Assembly: GCA_946616835.1 (NCBI GenBank)
Contig: CAMOJK010000002.1
Coordinates: 18,564-82,563 of the forward strand
Length of the DNA: 64,000 nucleotides
Direction of reading: 5' to 3'
Source: an uncultured Lachnospiraceae bacterium
GTDB lineage: Bacteria; Bacillota; Clostridia; Lachnospirales; Lachnospiraceae
In this document: positions 8,255-16,236 of the stretch, piece after piece
How positions within the stretch are numbered: position 1 is the stretch's first letter
How the letters are laid out: each line of letters opens with the position of its first letter
Made by a program: the position numbers and the translations under genes
The notes under the pieces: generated by a model
Databases searched by the model: none
Told to the model about the DNA's origin: nothing
The model's input: the letters and a program-made list of their open reading frames with translations, nothing else

Positions 8255-8486
8255 TGTTAAAATATTAGCGGCTGTCCGGTACAGTACGGAGCAAATACTG
8301 ACCGGAAGGATTTCTGCAGCCGGAAAAATACAGTAAGTGCAATTGCGCATACTATAACGCTCCGCAAGGATGCGTGCGGATTTTATAAGGAAATATGCCG
8401 CTTGCAGCGGCTAAAATCCGACACAGTAAACAGCAAAACGAAAGTGGTTTGTCATTTGCTATATAATACGGATAAATGAGGTTTTT
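8255..8486 (+). promoter_or_regulatory. extended -10 promoter and long structured leader of the GT-D gene
   Basis: TGTTAAAAT (8255-8263) is an extended -10. Transcription from about 8270 would begin with hairpin GGCTG (8270-8274)/CAGCC (8317-8321), which encloses CCGGT/ACCGG. A second hairpin, TCCGC (8361-8365)/GCGGA (8376-8380), is followed by TTTTAT and resembles a weak terminator. A third, CCGCT-tgc-AGCGG, spans 8398-8410. The arrangement would allow attenuation, but no class is recognised and no leader peptide is obvious. Confidence 0.4.
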
Positions 8487-9431
8487 ATGGCTGAACCGAA
8501 GAAAAAAAGTGCGTTGAGAAAAGCGTTAAGCAGGATATATAACAAAGGCTATGCGGTAGGAGCACGTGCCTTTTATCTTAATAATGGGAAACTTATGCGT
8601 GGAACGCAGGCAGGTAATGACTGGCTGTATAAAAGTCTGATGGATGACAAGCCTTTCATGATGATAAGGCCCGGTATAGAAGAGTTGGGGCGTTTCCATA
8701 TGTATGATGAAAATGGCGGAGATCCCGAAAGGATCAGCAAGTTAAAGCTGGACTGGTGGGACTGCGACGACCTGTATTACTACGGTCAGCGCATGGAAGA
8801 AGCTTATGCTGCATGTGACGGCATATGCTGCTGGTATGTGCCCAAGAGGGGCGAGGCAGGACTTGTAAAAAAATATGCTCCGAATGCTGCCAGGGTGGAG
8901 ACCGGTTTCCTTAACTTTTCCAGTGCGTACGAGATAAACAAACCTTTCTGGCTGGAAGCTCTCAAAGGAAAGAGGGTGCTTGTGGTCACACTGTTTGACA
9001 GGGAAGTAATGGACCAGTATGAAAAAAGGGATAAGATCTTCCCTGATCATCTGCTTCCTGAATTTGCCGACCTGCAGACATATAAATCCGTATGGTTTTC
9101 AAGAGCGCTGGATGATCATCATGATCCCCGCTTCAAGGAATGGCAGGAGGCTCTTGAGTTCCAGAGGAATGATATAGAAAAGCTGGACTTTGATGTGGCA
9201 CTGCTTGCCTGTGGCACCTTTGGTCCCCATATTCAGACCACGATCAAAAAGATGGGAAAGAAGTCTGTTTATTTAGGCGGAGATTTACAGCTTTATTTCG
9301 GGATAAGAGGCAAGCGCTGGGATAACGGTTTCCCGGAACTGCAGCGTTTCTATAATGATGCCTGGATCCGCCCCTACGGAGAAGGTCCTTTAGGTGGTGC
9401 TGCATTTCAGGATAACGGTGCATATTGGTGA
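8487..9431 (+). CDS. GT-D-fold putative glycosyltransferase
   Basis: This 314-residue soluble protein has a C-terminal half reading FDVALLACGTFGPHIQ...KKMGKKSVYLGGDLQLYFGI followed by RGKRWDN. I know this arrangement from the GT-D (DUF1792-like) glycosyltransferases. The N-terminal part has a basic tail, MMIRPGIEELGRFHMYDENG, which corresponds to the RFGxxE-type nucleotide-sugar motif of that fold. GAGG precedes the ATG. It is monocistronic, with a strong terminator 6 nt after the stop. Acceptor and sugar are unknown; a cell-surface glycan is the usual target. Confidence is moderate because the key motif is divergent. Confidence 0.6.
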   Translation: MAEPKKKSALRKALSRIYNKGYAVGARAFYLNNGKLMRGTQAGNDWLYKSLMDDKPFMMIRPGIEELGRFHMYDENGGDPERISKLKLDWWDCDDLYYYGQRMEEAYAACDGICCWYVPKRGEAGLVKKYAPNAARVETGFLNFSSAYEINKPFWLEALKGKRVLVVTLFDREVMDQYEKRDKIFPDHLLPEFADLQTYKSVWFSRALDDHHDPRFKEWQEALEFQRNDIEKLDFDVALLACGTFGPHIQTTIKKMGKKSVYLGGDLQLYFGIRGKRWDNGFPELQRFYNDAWIRPYGEGPLGGAAFQDNGAYW

Positions 9432-9436
9432 TTAAG

Positions 9437-9466
9437 ACCGGTCCATTTTATTAGGGACCGGTTTTT
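9437..9466 (+). terminator. Rho-independent terminator after the GT-D gene
   Basis: ACCGGTCC (9437-9444) pairs with GGACCGGT (9455-9462), followed by TTTT. Confidence 0.85.
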
Positions 9467-9529
9467 ATAACATGGGATTTTAAGTATTGTTTCAAGAATT
9501 TAGTTGCTTCTTCAAAGATTTATTGATAC

Positions 9530-10981
9530 ATGTCGGGTAGAACACTGATAAAAAATAAAAGCATCATATTGTTTTTTCTGAGCCTCTTTTTTTTGGTGTC
9601 TTTTTCTGCTCCTATAGTTTCCCTTGCTGCGCCGCGTCTCCAGGATACCGGTGAGGAGCTGGTGATCGTCATCGATCCGGGACACGGCGGAGAAAATGAG
9701 GGAACGGATACATCTGCCATACTGGAAAAATACCGGACGCTCATTACGGCACAGGCCATGTATGAAGAACTCCTTAAATACGAAGGAATAACAGTATATA
9801 TGACCAGGACTGAGGATGTGGATATGTCCTTAAGAGAAAGAGCAGAATTCGCCGCATCTGTGGGAGCAGATTATCTTTTCAGCCTTCACTATAATGCATC
9901 GGAAGAACATGCCATGTATGGTACGGAGATATGGATCCCTTCTACTGCACCCTATATCGATTACGGTTATCAGTTTGCTGAAGTCTGGCTGGGGGAGATG
10001 TCTGCAATGGGGCTGCATAACAGGGGGGTAAAGACCAAGATAAAAAATAACGGTGACGAATATTACGGAGTGATCCGTGAAGGAAAGAAGTTTGGTATCA
10101 CTACGGTAATACTTGAGCATTGCCACCTTGACGCAGAGCAGGATGCTGCATTCTTTGATACGGAAGAAAAGGAAAGGAATTTCGGAAGGGCTGATGCTAC
10201 TGCGGTGGCCAAATACTTTGGATTAAAAAGTACGGTCCTTGGTGTCGATTATTCAGGAACGGAATTGGTTCAGGCATCACTGCCTGACCTTGGTATACCG
10301 CCCATGTCATTCAGTACAGCACCTGAAACATGTGAGCTGGAACTTACGGAGCAAAACGAAGAAAGCGGAGAGGTAAAATTTATAATAAACGCTTCTGATA
10401 GCAATGAATTGCTGGAATACTATGAGTACAGTCTCGATGGCGGTGAAAGCTGGCAGGGCATAGCGACTTGGCCGGGGTATGCGCATAACGCAGCGAGGAA
10501 TCAGGAGAGCGCCGAATTTTATCTGACTTTGCCAAGGGAAAAAGATACGGAAGTGCGTGTAAGAGTATACAACGCCTATGACCAGAAAACGGAAAGCAAT
10601 ACGGTAAATGTGCATTTTGAATATCAGGATGAACTGGCGGCAGCAGCTCTTGAGTGGGAAAAGGCACACAATGGAGATACAGGAATCCCAAAGACAGACA
10701 GTACGGAAAACGGTGAAAATAATGCCGGAGACAGTACAGTTATTACCGGCTATCCTGCAGAGGGCACGGATATTTTTTACGACAGCTTCTATGGATTTGA
10801 TGTCAGTGAAAACGCAGGCGGTCAGGAAAATGCGGAAAATACTCAGCATGGTAAAATGCGAAACGACCGGCTTATTATTCTGATTGCCATAGGTGCCGGT
10901 ACTGTGGCAACATTAATAGTGATCTTTCTTTCATTAAAAAAGAAGGGAAAGGAAGATAAAAAAAGAAATCGCAGGAAATAA
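9530..10981 (+). CDS. N-acetylmuramoyl-L-alanine amidase (Amidase_3), membrane-anchored
   Basis: This 483-residue zinc amidase cleaves the MurNAc-L-Ala bond of peptidoglycan outside the membrane. A signal or anchor sequence covers about residues 9-35. The Amidase_3 domain runs from about 42 to 235. Zinc ligands and catalytic residues can be placed: H52 in DPGHGG, E66, H120 in SLHYNAS and E196 in VILEHCH. A beta-rich region (about 270-370) follows, then a low-complexity linker. A C-terminal membrane helix (LIILIAIGAGTVATLIVIFL) and a basic tail close the protein. Two anchors would hold the enzyme close to the membrane, suggesting local wall remodelling or a role in division. The start has no strong binding site. 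Confidence 0.9.
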   Translation: MSGRTLIKNKSIILFFLSLFFLVSFSAPIVSLAAPRLQDTGEELVIVIDPGHGGENEGTDTSAILEKYRTLITAQAMYEELLKYEGITVYMTRTEDVDMSLRERAEFAASVGADYLFSLHYNASEEHAMYGTEIWIPSTAPYIDYGYQFAEVWLGEMSAMGLHNRGVKTKIKNNGDEYYGVIREGKKFGITTVILEHCHLDAEQDAAFFDTEEKERNFGRADATAVAKYFGLKSTVLGVDYSGTELVQASLPDLGIPPMSFSTAPETCELELTEQNEESGEVKFIINASDSNELLEYYEYSLDGGESWQGIATWPGYAHNAARNQESAEFYLTLPREKDTEVRVRVYNAYDQKTESNTVNVHFEYQDELAAAALEWEKAHNGDTGIPKTDSTENGENNAGDSTVITGYPAEGTDIFYDSFYGFDVSENAGGQENAENTQHGKMRNDRLIILIAIGAGTVATLIVIFLSLKKKGKEDKKRNRRK

Positions 10982-10990
10982 ACTTGTCGT

Positions 10991-11944
10991 TTAATCCTGC
11001 TTTCTCAGATGGTTCCATCTTACAACAGCAACACCGATGATTATCGCATAGCCTATAAAACTTAAGGTTTCCGGTATTTCTGCAAAGAAGAAAAACCCCA
11101 GCATTGCTGCAAATATGACCTGTGTATAATCAAAGACGGAAATTTCTTTGGCCGGTGCAAATTTATAAGCACTTGTGATTCCGAACTGTCCAATGGCAGC
11201 ACTGCACCCTGCCAGTATGAGGCATATGAGCTGGCCAGGTTCCATGTGGTGGTAGTCAATGATTATGAATGGAAGTGCTATCAGCGAGGAGAAAACCGAA
11301 AAGCAGAATACGATTATATTGGTCCGTTCTCCTTTTTTCCCAAGCTTTCTTACGAAAGTATATGCCACGCCGGCACCGAAACCTCCGTAGAGTCCTAAGA
11401 GTGCAGGTACAGCTTCCAGTCCGCCTGACGGTCTGATTATGAAGAGTGCGCCGATAAATGCTATCAGTGTTGCAAGTATATCCAGCTTGGACGGAATTTC
11501 TTTTACTACTATTATGGAAGCAAGTATGGCAAAAAAGGGTGACAGCTTGTTGAGCATATTTGCATCAGAGATGGGAAGTCTGTCTATGGCATAGAAATTT
11601 GCAACCACACCGCTGGTGCCGAAGAGACATCTCATAAGTATGTCCACCCTATTTCCTTTGGGTACATAGAATTTTTCTTTGCTGCGAAGGATCGGTATCA
11701 GGACAATAACTGCCGCAATGGCATTTCTAAAAAAAACCTTCTGCATAGTGGGGAGATCACCGGAAAGACGTACAAAAAAAGTCATAAGGGAAAAGCCGAA
11801 AGCCGCTGCTATTATACAGAGGATTCCTTTTACATGACTGTTCATTTTTTTCTTTTGGCCGTTATCCATGATGTCACACTCCAACTTGTCTGAGATTTTC
11901 AGGGCAGACTCCGATATGCCTTTTTCAAGCATATAGTCGCACAA
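10991..11944 (-). CDS. EamA/DMT-family transporter
   Basis: This drug/metabolite transporter of up to 317 residues has about ten membrane helices in two EamA repeats. The first repeat begins at MNSHVKGILCIIAAAFGFSL and contains the RNAIAAVIVL and GTSGVVANFYAID stretches. The second ends FFFAEIPETLSFIGYAIIIG. The N-terminus is uncertain: the internal starts at MDNGQKKKMN or MNSHVKG fit the family better than the first ATG. It is encoded 26 nt behind rsmG on the same strand and probably co-transcribed. It converges on the amidase gene with only 9 nt between stops. Substrate is unknown. Confidence 0.85.
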   Translation of the reverse strand: MCDYMLEKGISESALKISDKLECDIMDNGQKKKMNSHVKGILCIIAAAFGFSLMTFFVRLSGDLPTMQKVFFRNAIAAVIVLIPILRSKEKFYVPKGNRVDILMRCLFGTSGVVANFYAIDRLPISDANMLNKLSPFFAILASIIVVKEIPSKLDILATLIAFIGALFIIRPSGGLEAVPALLGLYGGFGAGVAYTFVRKLGKKGERTNIIVFCFSVFSSLIALPFIIIDYHHMEPGQLICLILAGCSAAIGQFGITSAYKFAPAKEISVFDYTQVIFAAMLGFFFFAEIPETLSFIGYAIIIGVAVVRWNHLRKQD

Positions 11945-11970
11945 CGCTGAATATTATAGCAAAAAAGTTC

Positions 11971-12714
11971 TTAACAGATGGGTTCCTTGGATGGAAGCCC
12001 CGCTTTCCTTGGATATTTCTTAGGTGTAGGCTGCACCTTTTTGACTGCAGCAAGGCAGCGGAAGTAATCTGTGTCCGGCAGGGTGTATTCGTAAACTGTA
12101 TCAAGGCTTCCGCCGAAAACCTTAATCGCTTTTTCGGAAGCCTGTCTTTCTTCACCCTTTGCAAATTCTCCGGATTTGTAGGCTATGAAGTATCCGCCTT
12201 TTTTTACATAGGGAATACAGTATTCCGAAAGTGTGGACATATTTGCAACTGCCCTGGATACAGCCAGGTCAAAAGTCTCTCTGAGCTTTCCGGGAGCTGC
12301 CTGGTCCTCTGCGCGGCTGTGGATGGCTTTTATCTTTTCCAGCTTAAGGTCTGTGATAACTTCATCAAGAAAGATGACTCTTTTATTAAGAGAGTCAAGC
12401 AGGGTGACATTTACATTCGGGAAAGCTATTTTTAAGGGAATACCCGGGAAACCTGCTCCGGTTCCGATGTCTATTATCTTTATTCCTTCGCCGGAAAGCA
12501 TGCGCTTCACACAGGGATTATCCTTCAAAAGTACTATACCAAGGCTGTCTGCGAAATGCTTTACAGCAACATCTTCTTTTTCTGTAATCGCGGTCAGGTT
12601 GACCTGCTCGTTTTTCTTTATGAGCATCTCGTAATAAAGGGCAAACTGCTCAGCCTGTCTGTCACTGAGCTCTACGCCGAGCTTCATGCTTTCTTTTTTT
12701 ATAAGTTCGTTCAT
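11971..12714 (-). CDS. rsmG: 16S rRNA (guanine527-N7)-methyltransferase
   Basis: RsmG (GidB) methylates G527 of 16S rRNA. The family core is clear: NLTAITEKEDVAVKHFADSL, the SAM-binding loop IIDIGTGAGFPGIPLKIAFP, then VTLLDSLNKRVIFLDEV and AVSRAVANMSTLSEYC. The start at 12714 gives 247 residues and has AGGAG at correct spacing. The longer frame back to 12873 runs through AT-rich leader and is rejected. In many Firmicutes rsmG sits at mnmG near the origin. Here it is separate, followed by an EamA transporter. Confidence 0.95.
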   Translation of the reverse strand: MNELIKKESMKLGVELSDRQAEQFALYYEMLIKKNEQVNLTAITEKEDVAVKHFADSLGIVLLKDNPCVKRMLSGEGIKIIDIGTGAGFPGIPLKIAFPNVNVTLLDSLNKRVIFLDEVITDLKLEKIKAIHSRAEDQAAPGKLRETFDLAVSRAVANMSTLSEYCIPYVKKGGYFIAYKSGEFAKGEERQASEKAIKVFGGSLDTVYEYTLPDTDYFRCLAAVKKVQPTPKKYPRKAGLPSKEPIC

Positions 12715-12914
12715 GTATTTTCTCCTGTCAGGTGTCCGTTGCAGACATAGGAAATATTTGTATATTATATTCTCATACAGGATTTTATTCAAATTTTCAA
12801 AATTTTTGAAAACAAGTTCTTTTTGTTTTCCTGTCTGAAAGTGGTTAAGTGGGCAGTGCCGTTTGCGATTCAAATAGCCTGAGGAACTTTGATTTACATA
12901 ACTTTGACGGTTTA

Positions 12915-12923
12915 TGCTATAAT
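12915..12923 (+). promoter_or_regulatory. extended -10 promoter placing the transcript start at the GGDEF start codon
   Basis: TGCTATAAT ends at 12923. A start point about 7 nt further on (12930-12931) leaves only about 3-4 nt before the ATG at 12934. No Shine-Dalgarno sequence is present, so the mRNA may be leaderless. Confidence 0.55.
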
Positions 12924-12933
12924 ATGAAGCATT

Positions 12934-14742
12934 ATGGACAGTTCTGCTAAAAAAACAGACGAAATAATGAAAAAAGCCGCTCCGGTCATGATCACGATGT
13001 ACGGCATTTGCTGCCTGCTCTGGCTTGTTATGACCTTTATGATGGTGAACAGGCAGGTTTCTTCACAAAACGGCATGACTGATGCTCTGGTTTTCTCCGA
13101 GGACTGGGAGTGTGATGGCCGTCTTTATTCCATGGAGAATATCTCCGAGGCACCAAAGGATTCGGAAGGCCGTATAGTTGCAACAAAAAAACTTCCGGAG
13201 GATCTTACCAATAACGATCTGCTGAATTTCAACGGAAAGAATATCCACTTCAATGTTTATATAGAAGAAAAATTAATTTACAGTTTTCTTGACGCTGCAC
13301 AGTTGGGACAGAAGGGGCAGGAGTCCCTTTTCCATCATATTTATCTGGGGGCGGAGAATGCCGGAAAGACCATAAAGATTGTGGTTTATCCTGCATATGA
13401 TGACAATTCCTGTCTGCTTGATTATATGCGTATCTGTTCTCATGCAGTCTATATCGAGGATTATTTTTCAAATTTCGGTTTAGGTTTTTTTATAAGCATA
13501 CTGATAGTGATACTCGGGTTCCTGATGGTGCTGGAGTACTTTGTTCATATAAGAAGCTCCAAGAGATACAATTTCCTTGCACTGGGATTGTTTACTTCAC
13601 TGGTTGGAATATGGTCAGCCATAGAGACACAGATCCCGGTCCTGTTAATGGGATCATATTCTGCCATTATCCTGATGTTTGATTATGCAGTGCTTTTTCT
13701 GGCGTGGTATCCGCTTACAAGATTCATCACATCCATGTTTACTTTTACAAACCGTGTGGCAGAGATCATTGTATGTCTTTGTCAGACTTTATTTGCCGGA
13801 GTGATCATTTACAGTGTCTATATCAGGCATTCGGTTGATTTCCATGATGTGCTGAAATATATGTATATTGACGCCGTGGTATTTTTCCTGTGTGTTGCAG
13901 GCAGTGCATTGAAAAACTTTATTGACTCAAAGAAAAATAAGACTCAGCTTAAAATGGGAAAACTACCGGTGATCGCAGGTTCGATCCTGACGGTTTCCAT
14001 ACTTGCTGATCTGATAATCTTTATGGTAGCTAACCGCAGTGGAGTGGATGCGGCACAGTATTCGCGTATGGGTGTGGCCGTTTTTATGATAATGATCTAT
14101 ATCGGTTCGCTCATTCGTAATGTGGATAATGAAAAACTTGCTGATGAGACGATATCAGCCAGACGGCTTGCCTATGTTGATCCTCTTACGCATTTAGGCA
14201 ACAGAACTGCTTTTGAATCCGAGTGTGAACAGCTCGAGAAAAAAATGGCTGCAGGAAATTATGATTTTATCATCGTCTCCATGGATCTTAATAACCTCAA
14301 GCAGGTAAATGATAATGGCGGACATGATGAAGGTGACAGGTTCCTGCAGAGGGCGGCGCGCATGATATGGGACTCTTTCGGGCATGTGGGTGAATGCTTC
14401 CGTGTCGGCGGAGACGAGTTTGTGGTAGTGATAAGACCTGACAGTATGGAAAAGAGCGGAGCGGGACACGAGGGTATTTTCAGCAGGAAAAAGAATGCTG
14501 CGGTTGAGAGCGCGGTCTTAAGCATTGACAGTGCCGAACTGGAAAAAAGATACAGGAAAAGCTTAAGCAGGCTGGAGACAGCAGAGAATAATTATAATGC
14601 AAACAGTCCCAAATACCCTTTGCAGGTAGCCTGCGGCTATGCAAGGCTTAAGAATATAGATCCTCAGACAATAGAGGAAATGATAAAAGTATCTGATGCA
14701 CTGATGTATGCAGATAAGAGAAAGAAGAAGAGTGAAGCATAA
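12934..14742 (+). CDS. membrane diguanylate cyclase (7TM-type sensor, GGDEF)
   Basis: This 602-residue protein has one N-terminal membrane helix and an extracytoplasmic region of about 150 residues. Several more helices follow (about 185-390), then a cytoplasmic GGDEF domain. The layout resembles 7TM-DISM receptors. The catalytic loop is intact, RVGGDEFVVV, with GGDEF at residues 492-496, and MDLNNLKQVNDNGGHDEGD is normal. No RxxD inhibitory site is evident just before GGDEF. An unusual insertion of about 45 residues rich in charged and serine residues (MEKSGAGHEG...) follows the active site. It is predicted to make c-di-GMP in response to an outside signal. Confidence 0.88.
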   Translation: MDSSAKKTDEIMKKAAPVMITMYGICCLLWLVMTFMMVNRQVSSQNGMTDALVFSEDWECDGRLYSMENISEAPKDSEGRIVATKKLPEDLTNNDLLNFNGKNIHFNVYIEEKLIYSFLDAAQLGQKGQESLFHHIYLGAENAGKTIKIVVYPAYDDNSCLLDYMRICSHAVYIEDYFSNFGLGFFISILIVILGFLMVLEYFVHIRSSKRYNFLALGLFTSLVGIWSAIETQIPVLLMGSYSAIILMFDYAVLFLAWYPLTRFITSMFTFTNRVAEIIVCLCQTLFAGVIIYSVYIRHSVDFHDVLKYMYIDAVVFFLCVAGSALKNFIDSKKNKTQLKMGKLPVIAGSILTVSILADLIIFMVANRSGVDAAQYSRMGVAVFMIMIYIGSLIRNVDNEKLADETISARRLAYVDPLTHLGNRTAFESECEQLEKKMAAGNYDFIIVSMDLNNLKQVNDNGGHDEGDRFLQRAARMIWDSFGHVGECFRVGGDEFVVVIRPDSMEKSGAGHEGIFSRKKNAAVESAVLSIDSAELEKRYRKSLSRLETAENNYNANSPKYPLQVACGYARLKNIDPQTIEEMIKVSDALMYADKRKKKSEA

Positions 14743-14760
14743 ATAAAGTGCTTGATACAT

Positions 14761-14769
14761 TGTTATAAT
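14761..14769 (+). promoter_or_regulatory. extended -10 promoter of the lysozyme-like gene
   Basis: TGTTATAAT ends at 14769, so transcripts would begin near 14776. That is downstream of the TTG at 14752 that opens the frame and upstream of AGGAG at 14784-14788. Confidence 0.55.
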
Positions 14770-14796
14770 AAAAATAGAACAGCAGGAGATTCTGAT

Positions 14797-16212
14797 ATTA
14801 ATTACGATAGGAAGACAGCAGAACAGCATAAAAGATTTGTTGAACGGACGAATGCCGGTTACCGGAAAAAGTCGGCTCGCGAATCCTCTGTCATGGAAAA
14901 ACGCCGGGACTATATTAAGAGGCGGGATGAGCGCATAGCTGATGCCCGAAACAGCAGGACTAAGTTTCGCGAAGAGCTCCGTGCAAAACAGGACAAGCGT
15001 ATAGCAAAGCGCCGCGAACAGATAAGATCCGGATATATTAAAGGAGATGCGGAAAAAGCAAAGCGTTTCCTTGAGCGCACTGCAAAATTTGATAAGTTCC
15101 TTGCCCGCAGGAGATCCCGTATAGATGGCAGGATTGAACAGCACAGGCAGCGTATAGACCGGAACCTGGAAGCACACGAAGGATATGTGCAGAATCTTTA
15201 TCAGGAGACAAAGCTCCGGGATAAAAACCGTCTCAAGCGCATAGAGGCAGATAAATCCAACGCTAATCTTAAAAAGTTCATCCGGAGAAGTGCCGTCGGT
15301 GCGGCGGTACTTGTTTTTATTATTGCCATGATCGAAATATGTATCCCGGGTTCATTCCTTAAGTCCCGTGGTATCATAGACGATACTCCGGTAGATGAGG
15401 CGATAATGATGGCGGTTGAAAAAAATGATGCCCCGGTGGAAAAACAGTATAATACATTGAACGGTATAACCGAAGAGCAGCTTTTATGGGATCTTCTTAT
15501 GGAACATTTCGACGGCAACGAGACTGCAACACTTGGGGTAATGTGCAACCTGAAATCCGAGTCCCGTTTTGAGGCCGGCAATCTTGAAGATTACAACAAT
15601 CAGATCTGGGAAATAGAAGACACAGAATATACGGAAAAGATCAACCGCCATACTATCGGTAAGCAGGATTTTCTGGAAGCACGTCTTCTGAATACTACAA
15701 ATGGTTTTTATAACAAATACGGTGAATGGGTAAACATTGATGGCGGTTATGGCTACGGTCAGTATACTTCATACGCCAAAAAGGAAGGGCTTTATCATTA
15801 TGCCGAGATCTGGTTCGGACCCGGAGGACCGGGTGAAGAATACAAGTTCAATATAGCCGATCCGGAAATGCAGGCACATTATGTCGTATCCATATTGGAA
15901 TCGGATGAGTTTAAGAGTCTGGATAAGCAGATCCGTAACAGTAAGAAGGTCGTGGATGCGTGTTATCTCTGGCTTAAGATGTATGAGATTCCCCAGGATC
16001 CGTATTGTGATAATTATTTCACTCTTTCGTTTGAAAGAGCCTCGAGTGCGGAAGCCATAAGGGAGGCCTGCATGGATCGTGGGAATGTAAGTGACAGTGA
16101 GGCAGAGCCCGGAAACGGGACTGAAACAGAGCTTGAAACGGTTAATGGTACAAATCTGGATTTAAGTGGTACAGCTATAAATGAAGCGGGCGAAGACGGA
16201 CCGGAGAAGTAA
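14797..16212 (+). CDS. membrane protein with basic coiled coil and phage-tail-lysozyme-like domain
   Basis: The protein is about 471 residues. Residues 1 to about 165 are highly charged and helical (many KRR, RRDERI, RRREQI), predicted cytoplasmic coiled coil. A membrane helix follows (AVGAAVLVFIIAMIEICIPG). The outer domain, LLWDLLMEHFDGNETATLGV then MCNLKSESRFEAG, resembles the phage tail lysozyme family, with Glu in KSES as candidate catalytic acid. The start is unusual. The frame opens at TTG 14752, but a promoter and AGGAG (14784-14788) lie inside it. The only in-frame codon correctly spaced from that site is ATT at 14797. A cytoplasmic basic coiled coil tied to an external wall hydrolase suggests wall cutting coupled to an internal structure. 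Confidence 0.65.
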   Translation: MNYDRKTAEQHKRFVERTNAGYRKKSARESSVMEKRRDYIKRRDERIADARNSRTKFREELRAKQDKRIAKRREQIRSGYIKGDAEKAKRFLERTAKFDKFLARRRSRIDGRIEQHRQRIDRNLEAHEGYVQNLYQETKLRDKNRLKRIEADKSNANLKKFIRRSAVGAAVLVFIIAMIEICIPGSFLKSRGIIDDTPVDEAIMMAVEKNDAPVEKQYNTLNGITEEQLLWDLLMEHFDGNETATLGVMCNLKSESRFEAGNLEDYNNQIWEIEDTEYTEKINRHTIGKQDFLEARLLNTTNGFYNKYGEWVNIDGGYGYGQYTSYAKKEGLYHYAEIWFGPGGPGEEYKFNIADPEMQAHYVVSILESDEFKSLDKQIRNSKKVVDACYLWLKMYEIPQDPYCDNYFTLSFERASSAEAIREACMDRGNVSDSEAEPGNGTETELETVNGTNLDLSGTAINEAGEDGPEK

Positions 16213-16236
16213 AATGTAATCTGACCGATACTATAT

